Below the pieces are notes generated by a model. The model was given only the letters and a program-made list of their open reading frames with translations, had not been told where the DNA came from and made no database searches. From Eubacteriales bacterium (GTDB lineage Bacteria; Bacillota; Clostridia; Christensenellales; Aristaeellaceae): a DNA stretch of 64,000 nucleotides. A program made the translations under genes and the position numbers. This document shows, one piece after another, positions 9,041 through 17,594 of this stretch (positions are counted from its first letter, which is position 1; every line of letters starts with the position of its first letter). The stretch is taken from assembly GCA_028693055.1 (NCBI GenBank), contig JAQUWD010000001.1:1-64000 (forward strand), in the 5' to 3' direction.

Positions 9041-9286
9041 GCGGATATCGGCGAAGTAATCATAACGCCGAATACCATTAGCGTACTGTCGCGGAATAAG
9101 GATTTTTGCGACATCCGCGATCCGCCCGCATGAGATTACACCAGTTGGTGATCTAAGCGGCAAACAGTCGGCTAGCGTCAGATGCTGAAGAGTCGCAGTG
9201 ACGCAAACCGTCTTGCATAAGTAGTATTAGCCACACCTAATTAGGTGAGGATGGCGAAGCGTTGCCATTTGGACGGGGGAAAAAAG
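9041..9286 (+). promoter_or_regulatory. Long structured leader of the loaP transcript
   Basis: About 245 nt separate the predicted transcription start from the loaP start. The leader has several possible stems, such as TCGCGG with CCGCGA (around 9090-9131), and a perfect 14-bp palindrome CACCTAATTAGGTG at 9234-9247, 27 bases before the ribosome site. Such leaders may serve as loading or control elements, but no known riboswitch was recognised. Confidence 0.45.
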
Positions 9287-9844
9287 ATGGCGGAGTATGA
9301 CCGGGTGCTGTGCTTGTTTTGTAAAGTGGGAAAAGAACAAAGCATTGTGAAATACATTCATGAAAACGGATACGGCCGTGCTCTTTTCCCTCAGAAAACC
9401 CGAAAAACCCGCGACAAGAGTACCCGGGCATGGAAGGAAGAATTAGTACCGATGCTGCCCGGCTATGTGTTTGTGTATGAAACCGACGAGGCGATGCCCA
9501 GAGACAAGTTGCTCTCTCTTACAGAAGTCATCCGTATTCTCGGCTACGAAGCAGGAGAGTCGGATTACTTGAAGGGACATGATTTGGAGTTTGCAAAGTG
9601 GTTATGGCAAATAGACGGAAAGCTTGAAAAGCTGAAGATTGTCCAGGTCGGGGAACGAATCCAAATTGCCGACGACGTGTTTCGTTCACTCTTGGGAAAC
9701 ATACGAAAAGTAGACAAAAGAAGGCAAACCTGCGAGGTTGAGCTCGATAGCCGTAGCATTCTTCAGCACATTTGGCTACCCTATGAAATGATTGATCCAT
9801 CGAAACAGAAAACAACCGATGTTCCGAAGGGCGCGACAACATAG
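9287..9844 (+). CDS. loaP: NusG-family specialised antiterminator, LoaP-like
   Basis: A 185-residue NusG paralogue. The frame is open from GTG 9245, but ATG 9287 has GGGGGA six bases upstream and starts in the NGN domain (DRVLCLFCKVGKEQSIVKYI). The NGN core includes LVPMLPGYVFV (~residues 52-62); a KOW-like domain follows after ~115 (IVQVGERIQIADDVFRSLLG). Housekeeping NusG sits in a secE-nusG-rplK context; this one opens a long polysaccharide operon. LoaP proteins let RNA polymerase read through terminators in long biosynthetic operons, in B. velezensis through a hairpin in the leader. The same role is inferred here. RfaH is the Gram-negative counterpart. Confidence 0.85.
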   Translation: MAEYDRVLCLFCKVGKEQSIVKYIHENGYGRALFPQKTRKTRDKSTRAWKEELVPMLPGYVFVYETDEAMPRDKLLSLTEVIRILGYEAGESDYLKGHDLEFAKWLWQIDGKLEKLKIVQVGERIQIADDVFRSLLGNIRKVDKRRQTCEVELDSRSILQHIWLPYEMIDPSKQKTTDVPKGATT

Positions 9845-10376
9845 GTAACAAGAAGAACCAATTTTGCATAGTGGGTTTTGTGAGTATCGAGCAATGCACC
9901 CATGGCCTCTGCGCTACGCTGACGAGCCGGAACAATGGGAAGCTACGGAGCGAGGCAAGGATGAAATACTGGAAACGCGCATCCTTGGACACAAATAGGA
10001 AAATTGGGGGCAAGTATCTGTGCATCGTTACAAAGCTGACAGATGGGGGATATGCAGCCAGCGATCTAGTTCAAATTCATGATGTTCCGCAGACAGATAA
10101 CCTCCATGTCCTTTAAACGCTTGCGTGGCAGACGGGGAGAAATAAGACTCTGATACTTCATCATCTGCATCCCGAAAGGGATGCACTTTTGATTTATGCG
10201 GGGATAACGTAGCTTTAGGCTTACGGCAGATGCCTGCCCTTTTGAAATGCTGGATACTCTCATTTGCTGAAGCGTTTCATTGTGGCGTCAACAATCAGTG
10301 TTGATACGTTTTCTCGCAATAAGCTTTGATTTGCAGCTCTACAGTAGGTAAGAATATTTTGGGGGATGAAATAGAT
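9845..10376 (+). promoter_or_regulatory. 530-nt gap after loaP with terminator-like hairpins
   Basis: No convincing gene is present. Three stem-loops stand out: TGCATCCC-GAAA-GGGATGCA (10166-10185) with a stable tetraloop and a following CTTTTG; GGCAG-atgc-CTGCC near 10226-10239 followed by CTTTTG; and TCAACA-atcag-TGTTGA (10288-10304) followed by acgTTTTC. They are candidates for attenuators that LoaP would overcome, or for its RNA loading site. The first half (9900-10090) has a broken frame (RYADEPEQWEATERGKDEIL in a frame with stops) that may be an old gene fragment, not identified. Confidence 0.4.
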
Positions 10377-11507
10377 TTGAAAGAATTAAAAGTTGCGATC
10401 GTTCATGACTGGCTCGTCGCCTATGCAGGTGCTGATCGTGTGGTCGAACAGCTTCATCAGATTTTTCCACAAGCTCCCATCTATACGCTCATCTATCGGA
10501 AACAATCTATGCCGAAGAAATTTGAAACTTATGACATACGCACAACCTATTTGCAAAAAATCCCATTTATTCACAAGCTCTATAAGTACTTGCTGACATG
10601 GATGCCGCGAGCGTTTGAACAGTTGGATCTATCAGAATATGATCTGGTTGTCTCCTCCTGCTCGAGTTGCTCAAAAGGTGTTATCACGCGCCCGGATGCG
10701 CTGCATATCTGTTACTGCCACACGCCTACACGATATATTTGGGATTTTTTCTATACATATATGAACAACGCCGGCTGGTTCAAGCGGATGATGATGGGAC
10801 CAATGATCCATAGGATGCGGATCTGGGATCGATTAGCGGCTGATCGGGTAGACGAGTTCATAGGCAACAGCAACTACATTGCCAACCGCATCCAAAAATA
10901 CTATCGGAGAGAAGCAAAAGTTATTTATCCTGGTGTGCGGCTTTGCGGCTTACCTGCGCTGGATCGCGGCGAGGACTATTACCTGATGGTGGGTCGCTTC
11001 ACGTTTTATAAACGCTTTGATCTGGGGGTTCGTGCTTGCACTAAGCTAAAGCGCAGGCTAATCGTCGTAGGCTATGGAGATGAGGAAAAGAAACTCCGGG
11101 CCAACGCTGGCGAAACGGTGGAATTCAGAGGTTCGCTCAGCGATCAGGAGATCATGAATCTATATCGACACGCGAAGGCGTTCCTGTTCCCGGGAGAAGA
11201 AGACTTCGGTATGACGCCTGTCGAAGCCCAAAGCGCGGGATGCCCTGTCCTGGCTTATGGGAGCGGTGGCGCCTGCGAGACAGTGGCAGATGGTCGGACG
11301 GGCCTTTTGTTCGCTGAGCAGAGTGTGCAGTCGCTAATGGATTGTATCTGTCGCTTTGAGGATGAGGGAGTCAATTGCACCCGTGCGGAAATCCAACAGA
11401 ACATGCAGAGGTTTTCACAGGAGCGGTTCACAAAAGAAATGACGGCTTTCTGCAAAGAAAAACTGGATGCTTACCGGCAAAAAAACGTAGTTGTGAAAGG
11501 AGAGTGA
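10377..11507 (+). CDS. GT4 glycosyltransferase
   Basis: GT-B fold glycosyltransferase, 376 residues from TTG 10377, which has GGGGGA ten bases upstream. The N-terminal half starts KVAIVHDWLVAYAGADRVVEQL, typical of GT4 enzymes that act early on lipid-linked sugars (WbaZ/mannosyltransferase-like). The C-terminal nucleotide-sugar site has MVGRFTFYKRFDLGV (~residue 205) and the E-x7-E motif in EEDFGMTPVEAQ (~282). First biosynthetic gene of the island. With GDP-mannose and GDP-rhamnose genes nearby, GDP-mannose or a derivative is a plausible donor; the linkage cannot be read from sequence. Confidence 0.88.
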   Translation: MKELKVAIVHDWLVAYAGADRVVEQLHQIFPQAPIYTLIYRKQSMPKKFETYDIRTTYLQKIPFIHKLYKYLLTWMPRAFEQLDLSEYDLVVSSCSSCSKGVITRPDALHICYCHTPTRYIWDFFYTYMNNAGWFKRMMMGPMIHRMRIWDRLAADRVDEFIGNSNYIANRIQKYYRREAKVIYPGVRLCGLPALDRGEDYYLMVGRFTFYKRFDLGVRACTKLKRRLIVVGYGDEEKKLRANAGETVEFRGSLSDQEIMNLYRHAKAFLFPGEEDFGMTPVEAQSAGCPVLAYGSGGACETVADGRTGLLFAEQSVQSLMDCICRFEDEGVNCTRAEIQQNMQRFSQERFTKEMTAFCKEKLDAYRQKNVVVKGE

Positions 11508-11511
11508 CGGC

Positions 11512-12603
11512 GTGAAGGTCGTTCAAATAGTGTCGAATCTGAGCTATGGCGACGCGATCGGTAACGAAGTGCAGTCAATGGATGCGTCCATGAAGGCGCA
11601 TGGCTACGATACGACGATCATGGCTCTAGATGTCCATCCGGCATTGAAGCATTTGGCCGAGCCGATCTCTGCCGCCGCAATTGAGCCAGACGATATCGTG
11701 ATCTTCCACAAAGCAGCGGGAGATTCATTGTCTAGAATCTTTGCTGGGCTGGCATGCCGCAAAGTCCTGCTGTATCACAATATCACGCCCGTCTCTTTTT
11801 TTCTACCCTATGATCCGATCATTTCGTGGAACCTGATCAGGGGAAGAAAGCAGCTGCGTATATTAGCAAAATATGCAGACTGGGCATGGGGCGATTCAAG
11901 CTACAACTGCAAGGAACTACTGGAGCTGGGTTACCAGGCAGACCGCGTGCAATTACTGCCCATTCTGTCATTGGATGATCAAAAACACACCCAAGCGGCT
12001 CCAGAGCTACTGCGAGAATTACAGGCGCAGCCGGGCACAAGGATCTTGTTTGTAGGACGGCTTGCTCCAAATAAGAAGCAGGAGGATGTCATCAAGCTGT
12101 TTGCGTATTATCAAGCGCGGGTGGACCCGCAAGCGCAGCTTTACCTAGTCGGCTCTCAGACCAGCTGCGAGAAATACTACGCGAAGCTGATGGGCTTTGT
12201 CGCGGACCTTAAGCTAAAAAACGTGCACATCACCGGCGCAGTGACAGACCAGCAGAAAGAGGCCTACTATCGCTGTGCCGATGTTTTCGTTTGCATGAGC
12301 GAGCATGAGGGCTTTTGTGTGCCTTTTCTGGAGGCGATGCGTGCATCGGTGCCAGTCGTTGCCTATGATTGTTGCGCTTTTAAAGATACCTTCGGCGACA
12401 ACGGAGTCCTATTTAAGGACAAAGACTACGGGGAGATCTGCGACGCAATAAAAAAGCTACGAGAGGATGCTGCGTTCCGCCAAGCAGTCATTGACAAGCA
12501 GGACGCACAGCTTGGACGGTTTGACTCCAGAGCCATCGAGCAGAGGTTTCTTTCATTGCTGCAATCGGTCTGTGATGAGAGGGTCAATTCGAAACCCAAG
12601 TAG
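11512..12603 (+). CDS. GT4 glycosyltransferase
   Basis: A 363-residue GT-B enzyme starting at GTG 11512, with AGGAGAG upstream and only 4 bases after the previous stop. KVVQIVSNLSYGDAIGNEV is the GT4 N-terminal strand; RILFVGRLAPNKKQEDVI (~residue 176) and EHEGFCVPFLEAM (~264) form the donor site with E-x7-E. The start DAIGNEV resembles WbdC/WbpY-type mannosyl or rhamnosyl transferases (gap-filling enzymes of ABC-exported polymers), which fits the nearby wzm/wzt, but this is an inference from context. Confidence 0.87.
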   Translation: MKVVQIVSNLSYGDAIGNEVQSMDASMKAHGYDTTIMALDVHPALKHLAEPISAAAIEPDDIVIFHKAAGDSLSRIFAGLACRKVLLYHNITPVSFFLPYDPIISWNLIRGRKQLRILAKYADWAWGDSSYNCKELLELGYQADRVQLLPILSLDDQKHTQAAPELLRELQAQPGTRILFVGRLAPNKKQEDVIKLFAYYQARVDPQAQLYLVGSQTSCEKYYAKLMGFVADLKLKNVHITGAVTDQQKEAYYRCADVFVCMSEHEGFCVPFLEAMRASVPVVAYDCCAFKDTFGDNGVLFKDKDYGEICDAIKKLREDAAFRQAVIDKQDAQLGRFDSRAIEQRFLSLLQSVCDERVNSKPK

Positions 12604-12946
12604 GTCCAAAGGATAAAGCAAACAAGCCTTGACTGGATATCCAGCAGCTTATTCATGAGCGGGCTTACACTCTGCGCGCGCCGCCTGCCTCCGCATACTC
12701 TATCGTATACCAGCTCCTCTAAACGATTCTACTACATTCAATGATTCTAACGGGTTTTATATCTCGTTGGTGTCAGAAAGGCACGGTCCAACATGAGAGA
12801 GCCGCTGCGATTCAAGCCCCTGTGGCGCATCCATAACAGCACCTATCGTCGCTTGATGCGGACAGTGAGGCCCAAGCGCTTTGCGCACTATATTAAAAAG
12901 CTCAAGCTAATCTTGCATTTAGGGGCATCACAAGGAGGAAACTAGA
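12604..12946 (+). other. 343-nt gap with a possible 50-residue ORF
   Basis: The gap ahead of manC contains no recognised gene. An ORF at 12793-12945 (ATG to TAG, 50 residues) is strongly basic (RIHNSTYRRLMRTVRPKR) and its stop lies one base before the manC ATG, so translation coupling is possible. Its ribosome site is weak (GAAAGG). It may equally be the tail of a lost transferase. The manC ribosome site CAAGGAGGAAA is inside its last codons. Confidence 0.3.
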
Positions 12947-14023
12947 ATGAAAACATCAGCCTTGATCATGGCGGGAGGCCGGGGCGAACGCTTCTGGCCC
13001 AAGAGCCGTAAGCAACTACCCAAACAGTTTTTGTCACTAACGAACGATAAAAAATCGATGATTCAGCTGACTGTGGATCGCATCCTGCCGCTCATTCGAA
13101 TTGAGGATATTTACATCGCGACGAATGAAGAATACCGTGAGCTGGTCCATGAACAGCTGCCCGAGCTGCCGCCTGAGAATATCCTGTGCGAGCCGATCTC
13201 ACGCAACACGGCCCCCTGTATTGGCTTGGGCGCCATTACTATGCGCAAGAAATACGGCGATGCAGTAATGGTCGTGCTGCCCAGCGATCACATGATCCGC
13301 CAAAAGCACATCTTCCTGAGCGTACTGAAGGATGCCATCGAGATCGTACAGCAGAAGGAGTCGTTGGTGACCTTGGGCATTTCACCCACTAGCCCCGATA
13401 CCGGATACGGCTACATCCAGTATGAAGCCGATGAGACGGAGGATGAAGGCGGCGCGTACCGGGTCAAGCGCTTTGTGGAGAAGCCGAATATTGAGCTAGC
13501 CAAGGAATACCTGGCTAGCGGCGATTATCTGTGGAACAGTGGTATGTTTGTCTGGAAGACTTCCGATATTCTGAATCTGATGGAGCAATTTCTACCGGAG
13601 AACTATCTGCACCTGACAAAGATCGAAGAAGCTTTGAGCACCGCAGCGCAGGAAGAGGTTCTGGAACGGGAATTCAAGCAGATGCAGTCGATTTCCATCG
13701 ACTATGGTGTGATGGAAAAGGCGAAGAACATCTACATTCTGCCAGCCGCCTTCAGCTGGGACGACGTCGGATCCTGGCTAGCCCTTGAACGGATCAATCC
13801 GCTCAACGATCAACAGAATATCATTCACGGTGATGTCATCACGATCAACACGAAGCGCTGCATTGTGGAAGGCAATTCGAAGCTGATCGCAATGCTGGGC
13901 ATGGAGGATGTAATCGTGGTGGATACGAAGGATGCATTGCTGCTTTGTGCCAAGGAACATGCAGGAGAGATCAAAACCATCGTGGAAACGCTGAAAAACT
14001 GCAATCGTACAGAACTGCTGTAA
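12947..14023 (+). CDS. manC: Mannose-1-phosphate guanylyltransferase
   Basis: Makes GDP-mannose from GTP and mannose 1-phosphate. Residues 8-25 carry the nucleotidyltransferase signature [24 protein letters not shown] (~173) and NSGMFVWK (~196) are further family motifs. At 358 residues it is the short form without a phosphomannose isomerase domain. AGGAGG lies upstream. It directly precedes gmd, so the two form the entry to GDP-6-deoxyhexoses. Confidence 0.95.
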   Translation: MKTSALIMAGGRGERFWPKSRKQLPKQFLSLTNDKKSMIQLTVDRILPLIRIEDIYIATNEEYRELVHEQLPELPPENILCEPISRNTAPCIGLGAITMRKKYGDAVMVVLPSDHMIRQKHIFLSVLKDAIEIVQQKESLVTLGISPTSPDTGYGYIQYEADETEDEGGAYRVKRFVEKPNIELAKEYLASGDYLWNSGMFVWKTSDILNLMEQFLPENYLHLTKIEEALSTAAQEEVLEREFKQMQSISIDYGVMEKAKNIYILPAAFSWDDVGSWLALERINPLNDQQNIIHGDVITINTKRCIVEGNSKLIAMLGMEDVIVVDTKDALLLCAKEHAGEIKTIVETLKNCNRTELL

Positions 14024-14042
14024 AATCAAGGAGGAAAAGCAC

Positions 14043-15089
14043 ATGAAACGCGCACTGATTACTGGCATTACTGGACAGGACGGATCTTACCTAGCGGAGC
14101 TGCTATTGGAGAAGGGCTATGAGGTTCATGGCATCACCCGCCGCGCCTCGCTCCCGAATACGGACCGGATCAATCACTTGATGGATAAAATCACGCTGCA
14201 TGATGGTGATCTGAGCGACTCCTCCAGCATCCTGCGGATCATGACTCTGGTGCGGCCGGATGAGGTATACAATCTAGCGGCGCAGAGTCATGTGCAGGTC
14301 TCCTTCGATGTGCCCGAATATTCCGGCGATGTAGATGCTATTGGTGTGCTGCGCGTGCTGGAGGCTATCCGTATCTTAGGTCTGACCAAAACTTGCAAGT
14401 TCTATCAGGCTTCCACCTCTGAGCTGTATGGCAAGGTAGAGGAGGTCCCGCAGAAGGAGACCACTCCCTTCCATCCTTACAGCCCATATGCCATTGCAAA
14501 GCAGTATGGCTTCTGGATGGTGAAGGAGTACCGCGAAGCGTATGGAATGTTTGCCGTGAACGGTATTCTATTCAATCATGAGTCCGAGCGTCGCGGCGAA
14601 AATTTCGTGACCCGCAAAATCACCCGCGCCGCCGGCCGCATTGCCTGTGGACTGCAGGACAAGCTGTATCTAGGCAATCTTGACAGCAAGCGTGACTGGG
14701 GTTATGCGAAGGACTACGTGGAGTGCATGTGGTTGATCATGCAGCATGAGGTACCCGAAGATTTTGTCATTGCCACCGGCGTCCAGCATACTGTCCGGGA
14801 GTTCACCACGCTGGTCTTTGCCCATAACGGCATCGAACTGCGTTGGGAAGGCCATGGGCTGGAGGAGAAGGGCATCGACAAGGCGACCAATCGCGTGTTG
14901 GTCGAGGTGAATGCTGCTTGGTTCCGCCCCACTGATGTGGACAACCTATGGGGTGATCCAACCAAAGCCCGGACCGTACTGGGATGGGATCCCCTGAAGA
15001 CCAGCTATGAGGAACTGTGCTCCATCATGGCCGATTACGACATGAAACTTGCTAAGCAGGAGAAGATCCAGAGGGAGCACGCGGAGTGA
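14043..15089 (+). CDS. gmd: GDP-mannose 4,6-dehydratase
   Basis: Converts GDP-mannose to GDP-4-keto-6-deoxy-mannose with NADP+. It has the Rossmann motif [15 protein letters not shown] (residues 7-21), the catalytic STSELYG (~122), YAIAK (~150) and the family stretch [15 protein letters not shown] (~180). The 348-residue length is normal. The product is the branch point for GDP-L-fucose (via Fcl), GDP-perosamine (via a DegT aminotransferase) or GDP-D-rhamnose (via Rmd). Here the fcl and aminotransferase genes just downstream are broken, while rmd (17595) is intact. Confidence 0.96.
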   Translation: MKRALITGITGQDGSYLAELLLEKGYEVHGITRRASLPNTDRINHLMDKITLHDGDLSDSSSILRIMTLVRPDEVYNLAAQSHVQVSFDVPEYSGDVDAIGVLRVLEAIRILGLTKTCKFYQASTSELYGKVEEVPQKETTPFHPYSPYAIAKQYGFWMVKEYREAYGMFAVNGILFNHESERRGENFVTRKITRAAGRIACGLQDKLYLGNLDSKRDWGYAKDYVECMWLIMQHEVPEDFVIATGVQHTVREFTTLVFAHNGIELRWEGHGLEEKGIDKATNRVLVEVNAAWFRPTDVDNLWGDPTKARTVLGWDPLKTSYEELCSIMADYDMKLAKQEKIQREHAE

Positions 15090-15143
15090 GCTTGTCACTG
15101 ACAATACACCAAAAGCGGAAGTGACGGGGCTGCCCCAAGCTAG

Positions 15144-15252
15144 ATCATGGGATCCTCCCGTATCTATCCTCACATGGCTCCTCAGCCCATACGGGAATAC
15201 CTGTATGCGGACGATCTGGTTAACCTGTGCGTGCTCCTCCTCTATTTACTTC
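15144..15252 (+). pseudogene. fcl (GDP-L-fucose synthase) remnant with internal deletion
   Basis: Frame starting after TAG 15141-15143 reads GSSRIYPHMAPQP, the counterpart of the Fcl motif GSSxIYPkxAPQP (normally near residue 110), and then directly IREYLYADDLVNLCVLLLY, the counterpart of the Fcl REFLxVDDLA motif (normally near residue 230). About 120 residues between the two and both ends of the protein are missing. It lies 55 bases after gmd, where fcl usually is. The match of two separate motifs in the right order makes the call firm although the fragment is ~35 codons. Confidence 0.8.
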
Positions 15253-15261
15253 GTTACCTAA

Positions 15262-15420
15262 TTATACCTAATCATCACTTGCGGCGAAGGCGGCATGGTC
15301 GATACAGACAACGATCGCCGTATTAAGCTGCTCAAGGGTCAGAGCGTCGATTCGAACAAGCGGTATTGGCATACGTTGATAGGTTACAACTACCGCGTTA
15401 AAAATCTGCGAAGGGTTAAT
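15262..15420 (+). pseudogene. DegT/DnrJ/EryC1-type aminotransferase remnant (perosamine-synthase-like)
   Basis: After TAA 15259-15261 the frame reads LIITCGEGGMVDTDND and then KLLKGQSVDSNKRYWH and IGYNYRVKNL. GEGGM is the motif after the PLP lysine, and RYWHxxIGYNYR is typical for the sugar aminotransferases that act on GDP- or UDP-4-keto-6-deoxyhexoses. The PLP lysine region and the C-terminal third are absent. The frame continues without a stop into wzm, making an in-frame fusion on paper. Confidence 0.8.
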
Positions 15421-15426
15421 GAAAGA

Positions 15427-16203
15427 ATGAAAACAATGCAGGCTATTTACCGCTACAGAGAAATGATTTTCAGCCTTGTCCGCCGCGAGCTTCGCGGCCG
15501 CTACAAAGCCTCCTTTCTCGGTTTTTTGTGGACCTTTGTCAATCCGTTCCTTCAATTGCTCGTCTACACGCTGGTCTTTTCCGTCATTATGCGCTCCGGG
15601 ATTGAAAAGTACTACCTCTTTTTGTTTGTCGCACTGATCCCTTGGATATTCTTTTCCTCCTCCGTCTCAGTGGGCGCAACGTGTATCGTGAACCAAAGCA
15701 GTATGGTTACGAAAATCTACTTTCCGAGAGAGGTCCTCCCTATTTCTTTTGTGACAAGTCAATTTGTAAGCATGCTGCTTTCCTTTGTTGTTGTGCTGCT
15801 GGTCGTGCTTCTTTCCGGGCTTGGCCTTGTATGGACGCTCTTGCCGATGTTGATCCCCATCATGCTACTGGAATATTGTCTAGCTTTGGGTATCACACTG
15901 ATTGTTTCTGCCCTAACGGTTTATTTCCGCGACTTGGAATATATTACCGGCATTGTTGTCATGGCTTGGCAGTTTATGACGCCCGTTATGTATTCTGTAG
16001 ATATGGTTCCCGAGAACCTACGCGGTATCTTCATGCTCAATCCAATGACTTCTATCATCAGAGCCTACCGTGATATTCTCTACTACCAGCAAATGCCCGA
16101 AATGAACACTCTCCTGCTGTCGGTAGGAATGGCCATTGGTTTTTTGCTGCTGGGCATACTGGTTTTTGGAAAGCTTGAGAAGCGTTTTGCGGAGGAGTTA
16201 TGA
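15427..16203 (+). CDS. wzm: ABC-2 polysaccharide export permease
   Basis: Membrane subunit of an ABC exporter for lipid-linked polysaccharide. From ATG 15427 it has 258 residues, the normal Wzm length, with the amphipathic start YRYREMIFSLVRRELRGRYK and six predicted membrane segments (first FLGFLWTFVNPFLQLLVYTLV). The open frame extends upstream to 15295 but that part is the aminotransferase remnant, so the later start is chosen; GAAGGG lies 12 bases before it. It overlaps wzt by ATGA, which indicates coupled translation. Confidence 0.93.
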   Translation: MKTMQAIYRYREMIFSLVRRELRGRYKASFLGFLWTFVNPFLQLLVYTLVFSVIMRSGIEKYYLFLFVALIPWIFFSSSVSVGATCIVNQSSMVTKIYFPREVLPISFVTSQFVSMLLSFVVVLLVVLLSGLGLVWTLLPMLIPIMLLEYCLALGITLIVSALTVYFRDLEYITGIVVMAWQFMTPVMYSVDMVPENLRGIFMLNPMTSIIRAYRDILYYQQMPEMNTLLLSVGMAIGFLLLGILVFGKLEKRFAEEL

Positions 16204-17558
16204 GTAAGATGAACGAAGGAAATAAACCAGAGCTGGCAGCGCAAAGCAGCAACGCTCCGGTCATCCAAGTATGCAATGTGGAAAAAAAATTCCGGGTTTA
16301 CTATGACAAGGGCTATTCCCTTAAAGATAAGCTGGTTCAGTGGGGCAGAAACCGCTATCAGAATCGATACGTCCTCCGGGGGGTGAGCATGGACGTTCAG
16401 CGCGGCGAAGCCATCGGCATTATTGGCGAAAATGGCTGCGGCAAAAGCACCATGCTTAAAATGCTGACGCGCATCATGTACCCGGACGCTGGTTCCATTC
16501 AGATTAAGGGACGAATTTCCAGCCTGATTGAGCTGGGCGCCGGCTTCCATCCAGATCTCTCAGGCCGGGAGAACATCTATACTAACGCCTCCATTTTTGG
16601 GCTTACAAGGAAAGAAATCAACGAGCGTATGGAGGATATCGTTGAATTCTCCGAGCTGGGCGAATATCTCGATAACCCAATCCGAACCTATTCCTCCGGT
16701 ATGTACATGCGTTTGGCATTTTCCATTGCCATCAATGTGGACGCCGACGTACTGCTGATTGACGAAATTCTGGCGGTTGGCGACGCTAACTTCCAAACAA
16801 AATGCTTTTCACGTTTGCGGGATATTAAGGCAACGGGAACCACGATTGCGATTGTCAGTCACGATCTGGGAACCATTCAAACCTTCTGTGACAAGGCGCT
16901 TTGGCTTTCAGACGGCAAGGCCGCCGCATACGGCAACGCGAAGAGCGTTGTGGAAAGCTACCGACAGTATATGAACGAGAAATACATCGCCTCCCTGCGC
17001 GCGCATGAAGAAGCCGAGCGCACACCCGCCGCGAAGGCTAAAGCGGCTACATCCGAGGAGGAACAAAGCCCTTCCACGCAGAATGCCTCGGCTTCTGAAA
17101 TGGAAAGCAGCATAACGGAAATTGATTACAATGCGAACCGTTTCGGCCTTGGCGACGTCGTTATTACGAGGGTTACTTTCCGCCAAGCCGACGGTCAAAT
17201 CATCCATACGCTCGTTGAGGGCGAACCCACAGACATCGACATCTCCTATGCTGTTCACAAATCCCGATATGCCTATAATTTTGGCATGGGCTTTTATACG
17301 CCGGAAAATGTGTGTCTATACGGCGTCAACACCCAGCTGGATGGTATGGAGGTCAAACTGACGCAGGATGCTGGCTTCGTCCGTTTCCATATGGATCATA
17401 TGCCGCTGCTGGCGGGGCATTATTATTTTCAATGCGCTGTGAACGATATAAACGGCGTTCCATTAGATTACTACCGCCGTTATATGGATTTCGATGTATC
17501 CTCCAGTAGAGCGGCGATCGGCTGCATTCAGGTAGATCATCAGTGGGAAATTTTCTAA
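16200..17558 (+). CDS. wzt: ABC polysaccharide export ATPase with C-terminal carbohydrate-binding domain
   Basis: Residues ~20-250 are the ATPase: Walker A GENGCGKST (~75), signature TYSSGM (~163), Walker B DVLLIDEILAVGD (~182). A polar linker rich in A/S/E (~265-305) leads to a ~145-residue beta-rich domain (GDVVITRVTFRQADGQII to the end). That layout is the one of Wzt proteins which, in E. coli O8/O9a, bind the modified non-reducing end of the finished polymer before export. It is 452 residues long. Its presence implies that the polymer has a cap, and the methyltransferase encoded at 18544 is the candidate for adding it. Confidence 0.94.
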   Translation: MSKMNEGNKPELAAQSSNAPVIQVCNVEKKFRVYYDKGYSLKDKLVQWGRNRYQNRYVLRGVSMDVQRGEAIGIIGENGCGKSTMLKMLTRIMYPDAGSIQIKGRISSLIELGAGFHPDLSGRENIYTNASIFGLTRKEINERMEDIVEFSELGEYLDNPIRTYSSGMYMRLAFSIAINVDADVLLIDEILAVGDANFQTKCFSRLRDIKATGTTIAIVSHDLGTIQTFCDKALWLSDGKAAAYGNAKSVVESYRQYMNEKYIASLRAHEEAERTPAAKAKAATSEEEQSPSTQNASASEMESSITEIDYNANRFGLGDVVITRVTFRQADGQIIHTLVEGEPTDIDISYAVHKSRYAYNFGMGFYTPENVCLYGVNTQLDGMEVKLTQDAGFVRFHMDHMPLLAGHYYFQCAVNDINGVPLDYYRRYMDFDVSSSRAAIGCIQVDHQWEIF

Positions 17559-17594
17559 CCAAAGTGCTTATATATGAAGTGTAGAGGAGAGAGT

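Noticed and set aside
9041-9286. A known riboswitch in the loaP leader
   Set aside because: No aptamer pattern (c-di-GMP, guanidine, SAM, purine, cobalamin) could be matched by eye; listed only as a structured leader.
8550-9290. Integration site with tRNA or integrase
   Set aside because: No tRNA, no recombinase gene and no att-like direct repeats with the other island end (35150-35220) were found, so an integrative element is not claimed.
9871-10116. An 81-residue ORF after loaP
   Set aside because: No ribosome site, no recognisable fold, and it overlaps a second broken frame. Treated as gene-free sequence with possible fragments.
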